Positions 44,013 to 52,591 of a DNA stretch of 64,000 nucleotides are shown here, one piece after another; within the stretch, counting starts at the first letter, position 1; each line of letters opens with the position of its first letter. The position numbers and the translations under genes are program-made. The stretch covers positions 1,922,001-1,986,000 of the forward strand of contig NZ_JACHDS010000001.1 of NCBI RefSeq assembly GCF_014201195.1. Direction: 5' to 3'. This stretch comes from Nocardiopsis mwathae. Its GTDB lineage: Bacteria > Actinomycetota > Actinomycetes > Streptosporangiales > Streptosporangiaceae. The notes under the pieces were generated by a model. The model did no database searches and was not told the DNA's origin. It saw only the letters and a list, made by a program, of their open reading frames with translations.

Positions 44013-44849
44013 GTGAACGACGCGCACATGAGTAACGGAGACGACGCCCTGGCTCGGTGGCAGCGGAACACCGAGATACCGCTGGCCGTCGCCGCCCTGG
44101 TCTTCCTCGCCGCCTACGCCTGGCCCATCCTGGATCCCGGGCTGCCCCAGGCCTGGGTGGATATCTGCGACGCGACCACCTGGGTGATCTGGGGGCTGAT
44201 GGTGGCGGACTTCGCGGTGCGGCTCGGCATCGCGCCGCGGCGCCTCGCCTTCCTCCGCGCCAACCTCTTCGACCTCGCGATCATCGTGGCGCCGTTCCTG
44301 CGGCCGCTGAAGCTGCTGCGGCTCATCACGGTCGTCAGCGTGCTGAACCGGAGGCTGACGGTCACCCTGCGGCGCCACGTCGCCCTGTACGCCGTCAGCG
44401 TCTCCAGCCTCGTCGTGTTCGTCGGCGCGCTGGCGATCCTGGAGACCGAGCGGGGGGTGCCCGGAGCCAACATCACCACGTTCGACGAAGCGCTGTGGTG
44501 GACGCTGGTCACGATCACCACGGTCGGCTACGGCGACCACTTCCCGGTCACCACACACGGTCGGATGATCGCCGTCGGGCTGTTCATCGGCGGTATCTCA
44601 CTGCTGGGTGTGGTGACCGGAACGGTGGCCTCGTGGTTCACCGAGAAGGTCGAGGACTCCCAGAGGGCGGCGCTGGCCACCCAGGAGCAGGTGGCCCTGC
44701 TGACGGCGGAGGTCCGGGCGCTGCGCACCGAGCTCGCGGAGCGGGGGGAGGGGCAGGACCGTGAGCAGAGCCGGGGGCGGCTCGGAGCGGGGGAGCGGTC
44801 GGCGGCACCGGTCGGCGAGGGGCGCGCGGGCGCCCCGGGAGGCGGGTGA
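44013..44849 (+). CDS. voltage-gated-type potassium channel
   Basis: About 278 residues. Five or six membrane helices lead to the selectivity filter TTVGYGD at 169-175 and the last helix (MIAVGLFIGGISLLGVVTGTVASWF). The S4-like segment carries only a few spaced basic residues (RPLKLLRLITVVSVLNRRL), so voltage sensing may be weak. The C-terminus is a charged helix likely to form a coiled coil (ATQEQVALLTAEVRALRTELAER). The start may be this GTG or an ATG at 44028; neither has a clear ribosome site. Confidence 0.9.
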   Translation: MNDAHMSNGDDALARWQRNTEIPLAVAALVFLAAYAWPILDPGLPQAWVDICDATTWVIWGLMVADFAVRLGIAPRRLAFLRANLFDLAIIVAPFLRPLKLLRLITVVSVLNRRLTVTLRRHVALYAVSVSSLVVFVGALAILETERGVPGANITTFDEALWWTLVTITTVGYGDHFPVTTHGRMIAVGLFIGGISLLGVVTGTVASWFTEKVEDSQRAALATQEQVALLTAEVRALRTELAERGEGQDREQSRGRLGAGERSAAPVGEGRAGAPGGG

Positions 44850-44872
44850 GGGGCGGGAGCGTTCGGGGTCGG

Positions 44873-45802
44873 TCAGTCGGCGGGCCGCCAGTCGGCGTTC
44901 GCGCCGCAGATCACCAGGCAGGGGTCGTCGCCGGGGACCCGTCCGGCCAGCCAGGCGGCGAACGGGACCGCGGCCGCGGGCTCGGCGGCGATGCGGAACT
45001 CCTCCCACAGCCGGTCGCGCGCGGCCAGGATCTCCGCGTCGCTCACCAGTACCGGTGTGACGGGGTTCCGGCGCAGCACCGCGAACGGCACGTCGCCCAC
45101 CCGGGCCGCGCCCAGCGCGGAGGCCGCCACCGAGTCGACGGGGGCGTCCACGGGTTCCCCGGCGGCCAGTGCGGCGTGCAGGCTCTGGCAGCCCTCGGGC
45201 TCCACGGCGACCACCCGTCGGCCGCCGCAGCCCAGCCGGACACCCGCCACCAGGCCGCCGCCGCCCACGGCCACGGCCACGGTGTCGCAGTCGGGGGCGT
45301 CCATCGCGATCTCGTGGCCGATCGTGCCCTGTCCGGCCACGACGAAGGGGTCGTCGTAGGCGTGCAGGTAGCGCACCCCGGTGGTCTCGGCGTACTTCCG
45401 TGCGGCCGCAGCGGCCACGGCGTAGTGCTCGCCGACGCGCACGACCTCTGCGCCGGACGCTTCCAGGCGTCGGGCCTTGGCGTCGGGGACGGTCTCGGGC
45501 ACGTACACCACGGCCTCGATGCCCAGCAGCCGTGCGGCGGTGGCCACGCCCAGACCGTGGTTGCCGCCGGAGGCGGTGATGACCCGGCCGGCCTTCGGGC
45601 CGGCCAGCAGCGCGTTGAGTGCGCCGCGCAGCTTGAACGCGCCGGTGAGCTGGAGGTGTTCCAACTTCAGCGTGAGCGTGCGGCCGTCCACCTGCGCGTG
45701 CAGTACCGGTGTGCGCCGCGCGTGGATGGAGATGCGATCGGCCGCCGCGCGGACGTCTTCGGCCGTCGGGACGTGCGCGGGAACCGCGGTGCTGGGTGTC
45801 AT
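44873..45802 (-). CDS. threonine dehydratase/serine racemase-type PLP enzyme
   Basis: 309 residues of fold-type II. The PLP-lysine motif is LTGAFKLRGALNAL, the phosphate-binding loop VAVAVGGGGLVAGV, and SGGNHGLGVA is present. There is no C-terminal ACT domain, so it is a catabolic or racemase-type enzyme rather than allosteric IlvA. It converts threonine or serine to the keto acid, or racemises serine; which cannot be told. It is divergent from a LysR regulator, with a LysR-type box between them. Confidence 0.87.
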   Translation of the reverse strand: MTPSTAVPAHVPTAEDVRAAADRISIHARRTPVLHAQVDGRTLTLKLEHLQLTGAFKLRGALNALLAGPKAGRVITASGGNHGLGVATAARLLGIEAVVYVPETVPDAKARRLEASGAEVVRVGEHYAVAAAAARKYAETTGVRYLHAYDDPFVVAGQGTIGHEIAMDAPDCDTVAVAVGGGGLVAGVRLGCGGRRVVAVEPEGCQSLHAALAAGEPVDAPVDSVAASALGAARVGDVPFAVLRRNPVTPVLVSDAEILAARDRLWEEFRIAAEPAAAVPFAAWLAGRVPGDDPCLVICGANADWRPAD

Positions 45803-45843
45803 GTTCCGACTCTGCCCGCCACGGTCATTAAGTTAAAGTTGCC

Positions 45844-45866
45844 TTTGCTAAAGATGATTAAGCAAA
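45844..45866. promoter_or_regulatory. LysR-type operator (T-N11-A palindrome)
   Basis: TTTGCT-N11-AGCAAA is a perfect inverted repeat with the 11-base spacing typical of LysR sites. It lies in an unusually AT-rich patch (45825-45890), 42 bases upstream of the dehydratase start, between the dehydratase and the divergent lysR-like gene. Confidence 0.7.
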
Positions 45867-46086
45867 ACTTTGTATCAATTTACGTCTGTGCTGGTGGGTT
45901 GTGCGCCCGGATGCGCCTGGCATCGCGTCCGGTCGCTCCGGACTCGACACCCTAGCGGGTGACGGGGCGCGTTCGTGTGGACACGCGCCGTCCGCGCGGG
46001 TCGCGCGTCGACCGGGGGGAACAGGTAGGGACACAAGGGGTGGGCGCCGGGGAGCCGGCGGCGACGGGGGCAGGTGAGACACGGCC

Positions 46087-46980
46087 ATGCTCGACGCGAA
46101 CCGGGTCCGGGTACTGGTGGAGATCGCGCACGCGGGCTCGATCGCGGCGGCGGCCGAACGGATGTCGTTCACCGCGCCCGCGCTCTCCCAACAGCTGGCC
46201 AAGCTGGAGCGGGAGCTCGGCTGTGCGCTGGTCGAACGCGGCCGCGCCGGGATCCGGCTCACCGAGCCGGGGGAGGTCCTGCTCGCCTACGGGGAGCGGA
46301 TCCTGGGCGAACTGCGCGATGCGGAGACAGCGGTGCGCTCCACCGCGGGCGAGGCACCCCTGCGGCTGTCCCTGGGAACGTTCGCCAGCGCCGGCAAGGT
46401 GCTCGTGCCCAACGCCCTGGCGGCGTTCGGCGAGGCCCACCCGCACATCCGCCTCGCGCTGTCCGACGTCGAGCCGCCCGGCGGTTACGGTCTGGTGACC
46501 GCGGGCGAATTGGACCTGCTCATCACCCACCGGTACTCGGGGGTGGGCCTGCCCCCGGCGGCCGGGCTGCATCGCGAGCAGATCCTCGTCGACCCCCTGC
46601 TGCTGGTCGTCCCCGATGGCCACCCGGCCTCCGCCGCGCCGCCCCGGCTCGCCGATCTCGCCACGGAGGAGTGGATCTGCGGTGCGCCCGGCATCTCCAA
46701 CCGAACCTGCCTGGACCTGGCGGCCGAAGCCGAGGGCGTGCCCCTGTCGGTCGCCTACGAGACCGGCGACTACGAGGTCACACTCGCGCTGATCCGCGCC
46801 GGCGTGGGGCTCGGCCTGATCCCGCGCAGCATCCTGGGCGCGGCCCTGCCCGGGGGATGGGTCGCCCTGCCGCTCGCCGGGGTCGAGCTCGTCCGGGAGA
46901 TCTACGTCGTCCACCGCCGTCGCCCGCCCGCCCCCGTCCCCGAGATGGTCGCCACCCTGCGCCGCACCGCCGTCGCCTGA
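46087..46980 (+). CDS. LysR-family transcriptional regulator
   Basis: 297 residues. The N-terminal helix-turn-helix (RVRVLVEIAHAGSIAAAAERMSFTAPALSQQLAKLERELG) is followed by a periplasmic-binding-like effector domain. It is divergent from the threonine-dehydratase-like gene and is its likely regulator, through the TTTGCT-N11-AGCAAA site. The ATG at 46087 begins the conserved fold. Confidence 0.93.
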   Translation: MLDANRVRVLVEIAHAGSIAAAAERMSFTAPALSQQLAKLERELGCALVERGRAGIRLTEPGEVLLAYGERILGELRDAETAVRSTAGEAPLRLSLGTFASAGKVLVPNALAAFGEAHPHIRLALSDVEPPGGYGLVTAGELDLLITHRYSGVGLPPAAGLHREQILVDPLLLVVPDGHPASAAPPRLADLATEEWICGAPGISNRTCLDLAAEAEGVPLSVAYETGDYEVTLALIRAGVGLGLIPRSILGAALPGGWVALPLAGVELVREIYVVHRRRPPAPVPEMVATLRRTAVA

Positions 46981-47001
46981 GGGCAGGGGGCGCCGCGGGC
47001 G

Positions 47002-47847
47002 TCATACGGGTTTGCGGGCCATGGCCGCCATCATCGCGCGCTGGTGCGGCTGCAGGTCCTCGACCGCCGCGAGGGGCGCGCCGGGGTTCTCCGGGTACCA
47101 GCGGGCGATGTACTCCAGGCCCGGCGGCAGCAGCTCCAGCCCGTCGAACAGGCCGCGGATCTGCTCCAGCGGCCGCTTCCACCCCGTGCCCAGCGTTTCC
47201 AAGCAGGCCCGCGACAGCGCCTCCTGGGCGGGGTCGCCGGTGTCGGGCCACTGGGTGGTGAACACGTGGCTGCCCGGGCACATCGCGTCCATCAGCTCCC
47301 CCATGAGCCGACCGGGCCGATCGGCATCGCTGATGTGCATGATGATGCCGACCAGGATCAGCCCGATCGGCCGGTCGAAGTCGAGGAAGGAGGTGATGCC
47401 GGGGTGGCGCAGGATGGTCTGCGGCTCGCGGAGGTCCGCGGTGATGACCGTACTGCTGCTCCCGGTCGCGAGGTAGGCGCGGCCGTGCGCGAGAACGATC
47501 GGATCGTTGTCGACATAGGCGACGCGCGCGGCCGGGTTGATCGACAGCGCGGCCTCGTGGGTGTTGGGCGAGATCGGCAGGCCGCATCCGATGTCGAGGA
47601 ACTGGTCGATACCGACCACGCGGGTCATGTATTCGACCCCGCGGATCAGCGCGTCGCGGTTCTCCCAGGCGATCTCCCGCGCCTGGGGGATATTGGCCAG
47701 GAAGACGTCCGCCGCCTGCCGGTCGACCTCGAAGTTGTCCTTGCCGCCGAGGATCGCGTTGTACACCCGGGCGGTGGACGGACGGGACAGCCCCAGGTCG
47801 GGAAGGTAATTCTGACCCTGGGTGGACGTCCCGTCGGTGGGGGTCAT
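47002..47847 (-). CDS. SAM-dependent methyltransferase (DUF574-like)
   Basis: 281 residues. The opening RPSTARVYNAILGGKDNFEVDRQAAD, followed by IDQFLDIGCGLPISPNTHEAA and VAYVDNDPIVLAHGRAYL, is typical of the actinomycete DUF574/Methyltransf_19 family, which is present in many copies per genome with unknown substrates. The SAM-binding loop is DIGCGLP. The ATG at 47847 lacks a strong ribosome site. Confidence 0.9.
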   Translation of the reverse strand: MTPTDGTSTQGQNYLPDLGLSRPSTARVYNAILGGKDNFEVDRQAADVFLANIPQAREIAWENRDALIRGVEYMTRVVGIDQFLDIGCGLPISPNTHEAALSINPAARVAYVDNDPIVLAHGRAYLATGSSSTVITADLREPQTILRHPGITSFLDFDRPIGLILVGIIMHISDADRPGRLMGELMDAMCPGSHVFTTQWPDTGDPAQEALSRACLETLGTGWKRPLEQIRGLFDGLELLPPGLEYIARWYPENPGAPLAAVEDLQPHQRAMMAAMARKPV

Positions 47848-48304
47848 CGGAAGTGCCTCCGCCTCTTCTACCTACGGTGGTGAACCGCAATCCTACGCCT
47901 GTGGCGCCCTTTGTATCCCGATAGTCTCCTGATTCCTCCGGAACAACGGAGCTATCCGCGCGCCCGCGTACCGACCGCGGACCCCGTCGGCGTATGCGGA
48001 ACCGGGCCGATCCCCTCCACGTCCGCCGACAGGGAGAAAATCCGCGTAATTATAGGAATCGGTTTAAAAGCGTCGCCGTCGTGGCAGGCCATGGTTTGGA
48101 GCGGGATCATGGAGCAGCGGTGCCTCCGGCCGCGCCCTCCCGGAAATCCGGAGTCCGGAAGTGCGCACGGAGTTGTTCGAGTGGAAATGGGAGCCCACCG
48201 GGGAGGCACCATTCGCCCGGGGCGCCACCGACACTGCAGAGGAGCGCAGACGTGCAGGACCCTTGCCCGCGCCGCAGGTCCGTGACGGGGGAGGTGGCCT
48301 GAGC
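47848..48304. other. 457-bp divergent spacer
   Basis: Contains the promoter of the methyltransferase gene and, around 48045-48075, an AT-rich patch (GCGTAATTATAGGAATCGGTTTAAAA) that could be a promoter for the HATPase gene. The frame upstream of 48305 stays open to 48161 but has poor composition. No separate gene seen. Confidence 0.45.
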
Positions 48305-48742
48305 GTGGTCGCACCCATCCCCCGACCCACCGCCCAACCGCCCCCCTCCTCCCACACCCGCACCTTCCCCGGCCGACCCCACGAGGTCGCCCGGGCCCGG
48401 CACTGGGTCGAAGGCGTGCTGGCGGCCGCAGCCGAGGGCCTGCGCCCACCTCTGGACACCGTGGGCACGGCCGTCCTGCTGGTGTCGGAGGCCGCGACCA
48501 ACGCGGTCCGCCACACCGTCACCGGCCTCGGCGGCCGGTTCACCGTCGTACTGCACCTGCTGCCGGGCCTGCTGAGCGTCCGCGTCGAGGACGACGGCAC
48601 CTGCGGCGACGTCCCCCTGCCGGTCGACTCCGGCCCGTTCACCGAGTCCGCGCGCGGCATCGGCGTGGTCTCGCGCGTCGCCGAGGACTGGGGAGTGCTA
48701 CCCGACGACGCCGGGGTCTACTTCCGCCTCACCTGGCGCTAG
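48305..48742 (+). CDS. ATP-binding protein, anti-sigma-type HATPase
   Basis: About 145 residues of the HATPase_c_2 (RsbW-like) family. The N-box region is LLVSEAATNAVRHTVTGLGG and the G-box VRVEDDGTCGDV; GIGVVSRVAEDWGV completes the ATP site. Actinomycetes carry many free-standing copies that may act as anti-sigma factors or kinases of anti-anti-sigma factors. The GTG at 48305 gives the family's usual length; a GTG at 48161 is an in-frame alternative. No sigma factor or antagonist is adjacent. Confidence 0.82.
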   Translation: MVAPIPRPTAQPPPSSHTRTFPGRPHEVARARHWVEGVLAAAAEGLRPPLDTVGTAVLLVSEAATNAVRHTVTGLGGRFTVVLHLLPGLLSVRVEDDGTCGDVPLPVDSGPFTESARGIGVVSRVAEDWGVLPDDAGVYFRLTWR

Positions 48743-48807
48743 CTGTACTGCCCTGAGAGGTTAGGTACGCCGGTGGCGGGCCGACCGCCGGTGCTTCCGC
48801 AGCGCTG

Positions 48808-49716
48808 TCAACCGGTCCGTCCGGCCGCGATGCGGACCAGGTGCTCTCCCGGTTCGGTCAGCCGGGTCCGCGACCGCCACACCGCGCGCAGCGGGCGGCG
48901 CAGGTCGATTCCGTCGATGTCGACCTCCCGCAGGCGGCCGTCGGCGATCTCGGCGGCCACCGCCAGCTGGCTCAGTACGGCCGGTGCGGCGCCGCTCAGC
49001 ACCGCCACCTTCACGGCCGCGTTGGAGGAGAGCTCCAGGGCCGGGGTGGTCGGCCCGATGCCCAGCGCCTCGGTCAGCGCGTGCTCCAGCGTCGTGCGCG
49101 TGCCCGACCCCCGCTCCCGCATCACCAAGGGAGTGGAGGCAAGCTCGAAGGCGGATACCGAGGCGCGGCGGCGCGCCCAGGAGTGGCCCGGCGCGACCAC
49201 CGCGACCAGCCGGTCGACGCGGACGCGCGTGGCCGCGATGTCGCGCGGTAGGTCGTAGGACTCGATGAATCCCATGTCCGCGGTGCCGTTGTGCACCTGC
49301 TCGGCCACATCCTCGGAGTTGAGGACCTGGAGGCCCACCTCGATCTCGGGTTCGAGTTCGCGCAGCCGCGCCAGCCACCCGGGCACGAGGTACTCGGCGA
49401 CGGTCATGCTCGCCGCGAGCTGCAGGGTGGCCTTGCGGTGGCGGCGCAGTGCGGCGACGCCGCTGTCGAGGTCGCGGGCGGCCTCGATCACGGCCTGGGC
49501 CCAGTCGGCGACGGTGCGGCCCTGCGCGGTCGGCCGGGAGCCCGTGGTGTCGCGCACGAGCAGCGGTATCCCGAGTTCGCGTTCGAGGGTGTCGAGGCGG
49601 CGGCTGGCGGACGCCTGGGTCAACCCGACCTCGGTGGCGGCGCGGCCGATGCTGCCGTACTCCACGACCAGCAGGAACAGCTCCAGGCTCGCCAGGTCGG
49701 GCCAGTGCACGCTCAT
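48808..49716 (-). CDS. LysR-family regulator of the divergent YeiH transporter
   Basis: 302 residues. The N-terminal helix-turn-helix (LASLELFLLVVEYGSIGRAATEVGLTQASASRRLDTLERELG) is followed by a CbbR/YeiE-like effector domain. It is divergent from the yeiH-like gene, a conserved arrangement in which the LysR protein controls the exporter. A palindrome TCATAC-N7-GTATGA overlaps its own start codon, which suggests autoregulation. Confidence 0.92.
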   Translation of the reverse strand: MSVHWPDLASLELFLLVVEYGSIGRAATEVGLTQASASRRLDTLERELGIPLLVRDTTGSRPTAQGRTVADWAQAVIEAARDLDSGVAALRRHRKATLQLAASMTVAEYLVPGWLARLRELEPEIEVGLQVLNSEDVAEQVHNGTADMGFIESYDLPRDIAATRVRVDRLVAVVAPGHSWARRRASVSAFELASTPLVMRERGSGTRTTLEHALTEALGIGPTTPALELSSNAAVKVAVLSGAAPAVLSQLAVAAEIADGRLREVDIDGIDLRRPLRAVWRSRTRLTEPGEHLVRIAAGRTG

Positions 49717-49731
49717 ACGGTCACTGTATGA
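49713..49731. promoter_or_regulatory. LysR-type palindrome in the lysR-yeiH spacer
   Basis: TCATAC-N7-GTATGA is a perfect inverted repeat that contains the T-N11-A core. It overlaps the LysR start codon and lies 58-76 bases before the yeiH-like gene. Confidence 0.6.
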
Positions 49732-49788
49732 CCTTGTGCGTAATAGGGAGCTACCGGACGTTTCAGCGGAGAGTCAGGGTTGGTACCC

Positions 49789-50883
49789 GTGAGTCAACGA
49801 TCCGTAGCGTCGCCGGTCCCACCCTCGTCTCCCGGCCCCACGTCCTCTGCCTCTTCCTCCGCTTCCGATCCAGCGTCCCCGACCGGCTCCCGGGCGGCAC
49901 GTGCGCTGCTGCCCGGGCTCGGGCTGACCGCGGCCGGGGTCGCGGCGGCGCTGGTCGTCAACCGGATGGTGCCCGAGGTCAGCGCGCTCATCGTGGCCCT
50001 GGTGCTCGGGGCGGTGCTCACCAACGTGGGGCTGGTCCCCGCCTTGCTGCGCCCCGGACTGCAGGCAGCGGTAAAAACGCCGATGCGCGCCGGAATCGTC
50101 CTGCTGGGCCTGAGCCTGGCCCTCGGGGACGTGCTGGCGCTGGGGGTACCCGTACTTCTCGTGGTCGTGGGCGGTGTGGCGGTGACGTTCCTCGGCACTC
50201 TGGGCCTGGGCCGACTGATGGGGGTCGCGCGCGAGCGGCGCCTGCTCATGGCCACGGGGGTGTCGATCTGCGGGGCCTCGGCCGTCGCCGCGATGAACGA
50301 CTCCGCCGAGGGCGACGAGGACGACGTGATGACGGCGGTCGCGATCGTCACCCTGTTCGGCACCCTCGCCGTCGTCGCCCTGCCGCCGCTGCGCGGGGCG
50401 CTCGGGCTCGACCCGGCGACGTTCGGGATCTGGAGCGGGGCGAGCGTCCACGAGGTCGGGCAGGTCGTTGCGGTGGCGGGCGCGGTCGGCGGCGCGGCGC
50501 TCGCGCCGGCCGTGATCGTGAAGCTGACCCGGGTGGTGCTGCTGGCGCCGCTCATCGTCGCCGTCAACCTGTGGCGGCGCTACGCCGAGCCGTCCGCGTC
50601 CGCGGCGGCCGCGACGGGCAAGCGGCCGCCCATCGTCCCCCTGTTCGTGATCGGCTTCCTCGCCGCCGTGGCCGTCGGCAGCACCGGGGCCGTCCCGGCA
50701 CCGGTCATGGGGCCGGTGGGAGTCCTGCAGACGGTGCTGCTGTCGGCGGGCCTGTTCGCCATGGGCACGGGGGTCCGCCTGACCGCGCTCGCGCGATCGA
50801 GCGGCCGCAGCATCGCCCTGGGGGCGCTGTCGACCCTGCTGATCCTGGGGGTGACCTACGTCGGCTTGGTGCTCGTCGTCTGA
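49789..50883 (+). CDS. yeiH: YeiH/UPF0324-family putative sulfate exporter
   Basis: 364 residues with about ten membrane helices after a Ser/Pro-rich tail. The markers GLGLTAAGVAAALVVNRMVPEVSALIVALVLG, RAGIVLLGLSLAL, GVSICGASAVAAMN and the late FAMGTGVRLTALARSS match the Cons_hypoth698 family. Relatives are linked to sulfur or taurine metabolism in some bacteria, but transport has rarely been shown. The GTG at 49789 is preferred over a TTG at 49780. The LysR partner is divergent. Confidence 0.9.
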   Translation: MSQRSVASPVPPSSPGPTSSASSSASDPASPTGSRAARALLPGLGLTAAGVAAALVVNRMVPEVSALIVALVLGAVLTNVGLVPALLRPGLQAAVKTPMRAGIVLLGLSLALGDVLALGVPVLLVVVGGVAVTFLGTLGLGRLMGVARERRLLMATGVSICGASAVAAMNDSAEGDEDDVMTAVAIVTLFGTLAVVALPPLRGALGLDPATFGIWSGASVHEVGQVVAVAGAVGGAALAPAVIVKLTRVVLLAPLIVAVNLWRRYAEPSASAAAATGKRPPIVPLFVIGFLAAVAVGSTGAVPAPVMGPVGVLQTVLLSAGLFAMGTGVRLTALARSSGRSIALGALSTLLILGVTYVGLVLVV

Positions 50884-50895
50884 TCGGGTGATCGA

Positions 50896-52326
50896 TCAGG
50901 TGATCTCCAGGCCGGGGCGGCGGTCGGCGTACCGCGTGGCCCGCTCGAACGCGTAGGCGTAGCGGAGCAGCGCCACGTCCGCGCGGTGCCGGGCGACGAG
51001 CTGGACGCCGACCGGCAGGCCGCCCGGTGTGAACCCGGCCGGGACCGACATCGCCGGACACAGCGTGGTCGTCACCCAGTAGGACGAGGCCATCCATTCG
51101 AGGTAGTCGCCCATCGGCCGCCCCGCGACCCGCGCCGGGTACTCCAGGCCCGCGTCGAACGGCAGCACCTGGCTCACCGGGAGGAGGAGCAGGTCGTAGC
51201 CGTCGAAGAACTCGCGGAAGCGGTGATACACGTCGGCCAGCCGCGTCTTCGCCGCACCCACCTCCTCCCCGGACAGTCGGCGACCGCCCCTGATCTCCTC
51301 GACCAGCGGCTCCTTGACCTGACCGGGGAACTCGTCGACGAGCGACCCGTAGGCCACGGCGAACTGCCAGGCGCGCAGGGTGCGGAAGACCCGGTCGACG
51401 GAGCCGAAGTCGAGCCGAACCTCCTCCACCGCACACCCGAGCCCCGCGAACACCTCCGCGGCCGCGGTGACGGCAGCGGACGGCGCGTTCTCGATCGGAA
51501 GCGCCCCACCGAAGTCGGCCGAGAAGGCGACACGCAGCCCGCGCACATCGGTGTCCAGCGGGTCGGCGAAGACCGTGCCCGGGTCGGTCAGCGCCATCGG
51601 CGCCCTGGCATCCGGCCCCGCGATCACCGACATCAGCAGCGCGGTATCGGAAACCGTCCGCGCCATCGCCCCCGCCACGGCCAGGGGCTCCCAGGGCAGA
51701 AACGACGGCCACTGCGGCACCCGGCCGGGGGAGGGGCGAATCCCCACGACATTATTGAAAGAAGCGGGATTCCGCAGCGACCCACCCATATCCGACCCAT
51801 CGGAAAGCGGATGCATCCCCGCCGCGAGCGCCGCAGCCCCGCCCCCGGTGCTCCCACCGGCCGACAGCAGAGTGTCGTAGGGGTTCCGCGTGACACCGAA
51901 GACGGGGTTGTAGGTGTGCGACCCGGTCCCGAACTCCGGAGCGTTGGTCTTCCCCATCACGATCGCCCCGGCGGCCCGCATCCGCTCGACGATCAGCGCA
52001 TCCCGCTCCGGCACATACTCCGCGAACACCGGCGACCCGTACGTCGTCCGCATCCCGGCGGTGTCGTGGGTGTCCTTCACCGCCACCGGAATCCCATGCA
52101 GCGGCCCGACCTCCCCACCTCCGGCCAACCGCTCATCGGCCGCGGCCGCTTCCCGCATGGCCCGTTCACCGTCGAGCGTCACCACGACGTTGATCTGCGG
52201 ATTCACCTCGCCGATCCGCTCCAGATGCGCCCGAACCACTTCCCGCGCCGACACCCTCCGCTCCCGCAACATCCGCACGAGCTCAGTGGCGTCGGTGTAG
52301 TGGAGATCAGCTCCGAGTCTCGTCAC
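50896..52326 (-). CDS. amidase-signature family hydrolase (second copy)
   Basis: 476 residues. The Lys is in IPVAVKDTHD, the cis-Ser in AGGSTGGGAAALAAG, and the nucleophile in DMGGSLRNPASFNN 24 residues after the first Ser of GGST, so the triad is complete. The usual GGSS has become GGST. The GSDMGGSLRNPASFNNVVGIRPS segment resembles amidases active on aryl or malonamide-type substrates. It is not close to the other amidase in this window. GTG at 52326 has AGGAG 5 bases upstream, right beside the hairpin at 52345-52364. Confidence 0.9.
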   Translation of the reverse strand: MTRLGADLHYTDATELVRMLRERRVSAREVVRAHLERIGEVNPQINVVVTLDGERAMREAAAADERLAGGGEVGPLHGIPVAVKDTHDTAGMRTTYGSPVFAEYVPERDALIVERMRAAGAIVMGKTNAPEFGTGSHTYNPVFGVTRNPYDTLLSAGGSTGGGAAALAAGMHPLSDGSDMGGSLRNPASFNNVVGIRPSPGRVPQWPSFLPWEPLAVAGAMARTVSDTALLMSVIAGPDARAPMALTDPGTVFADPLDTDVRGLRVAFSADFGGALPIENAPSAAVTAAAEVFAGLGCAVEEVRLDFGSVDRVFRTLRAWQFAVAYGSLVDEFPGQVKEPLVEEIRGGRRLSGEEVGAAKTRLADVYHRFREFFDGYDLLLLPVSQVLPFDAGLEYPARVAGRPMGDYLEWMASSYWVTTTLCPAMSVPAGFTPGGLPVGVQLVARHRADVALLRYAYAFERATRYADRRPGLEIT

Positions 52327-52344
52327 CGTTGCTCCTGGAGGATG

Positions 52345-52364
52345 CCCCGGCCTTCAGGCCGGGG
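52345..52364. mobile_element. candidate IS200/IS605-like right-end remnant
   Basis: CCCCGGCC-TTCA-GGCCGGGG forms a short perfect hairpin. Read on the minus strand it follows GGATTC and is followed by CATCC, closely resembling the 3' hairpin (GAATCCCCCGGC...GCCGGGGGAGGATG) at the right ends of actinobacterial IS200/IS605 elements. A second stem, GTGCCGGAC/GTCCGGCAC, lies next to it (52397-52425). No TnpA or TnpB coding sequence remains, so this is a remnant if the identity is right. A simple hairpin of similar sequence is possible. Confidence 0.4.
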
Positions 52365-52531
52365 GAATCCGGTCATCTGCGAAGCAGGGGAGGAAGTGCC
52401 GGACCGCCCGGGGGCGTCCGGCACCACACCGCGGCAGTTCCTCAACTGTCGTACCTGCCCGCTATGTCGGCGGTCATGTCCACGACAGCGCAGCCGAAGG
52501 ATGCCGGGAGCGCCCGGTACACCTAGCCGCC

Positions 52532-52591
52532 ATGACCGTGCTGGGCGCCGCCGCCCCTGCGAACGCCGACACCGCGGTCCACTTCTGGTGA
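52532..52591 (+). other. possible signal-peptide gene fragment
   Basis: The frame MTVLGAAAPANADTAVHFW, ending in TGA, reads like the end of a signal peptide with cleavage at ANA-D, then stops almost at once. It has no ribosome site and no room for a mature protein. It may be the debris of a secreted-protein gene disrupted by the adjoining repeat. Confidence 0.25.

Noticed and set aside
50896-52326. Inactive amidase because GGSS is GGST
   Set aside because: Counting shows the catalytic cis-Ser is the first Ser of the motif, 24 residues before the nucleophile, and both are present; only the following residue is changed.
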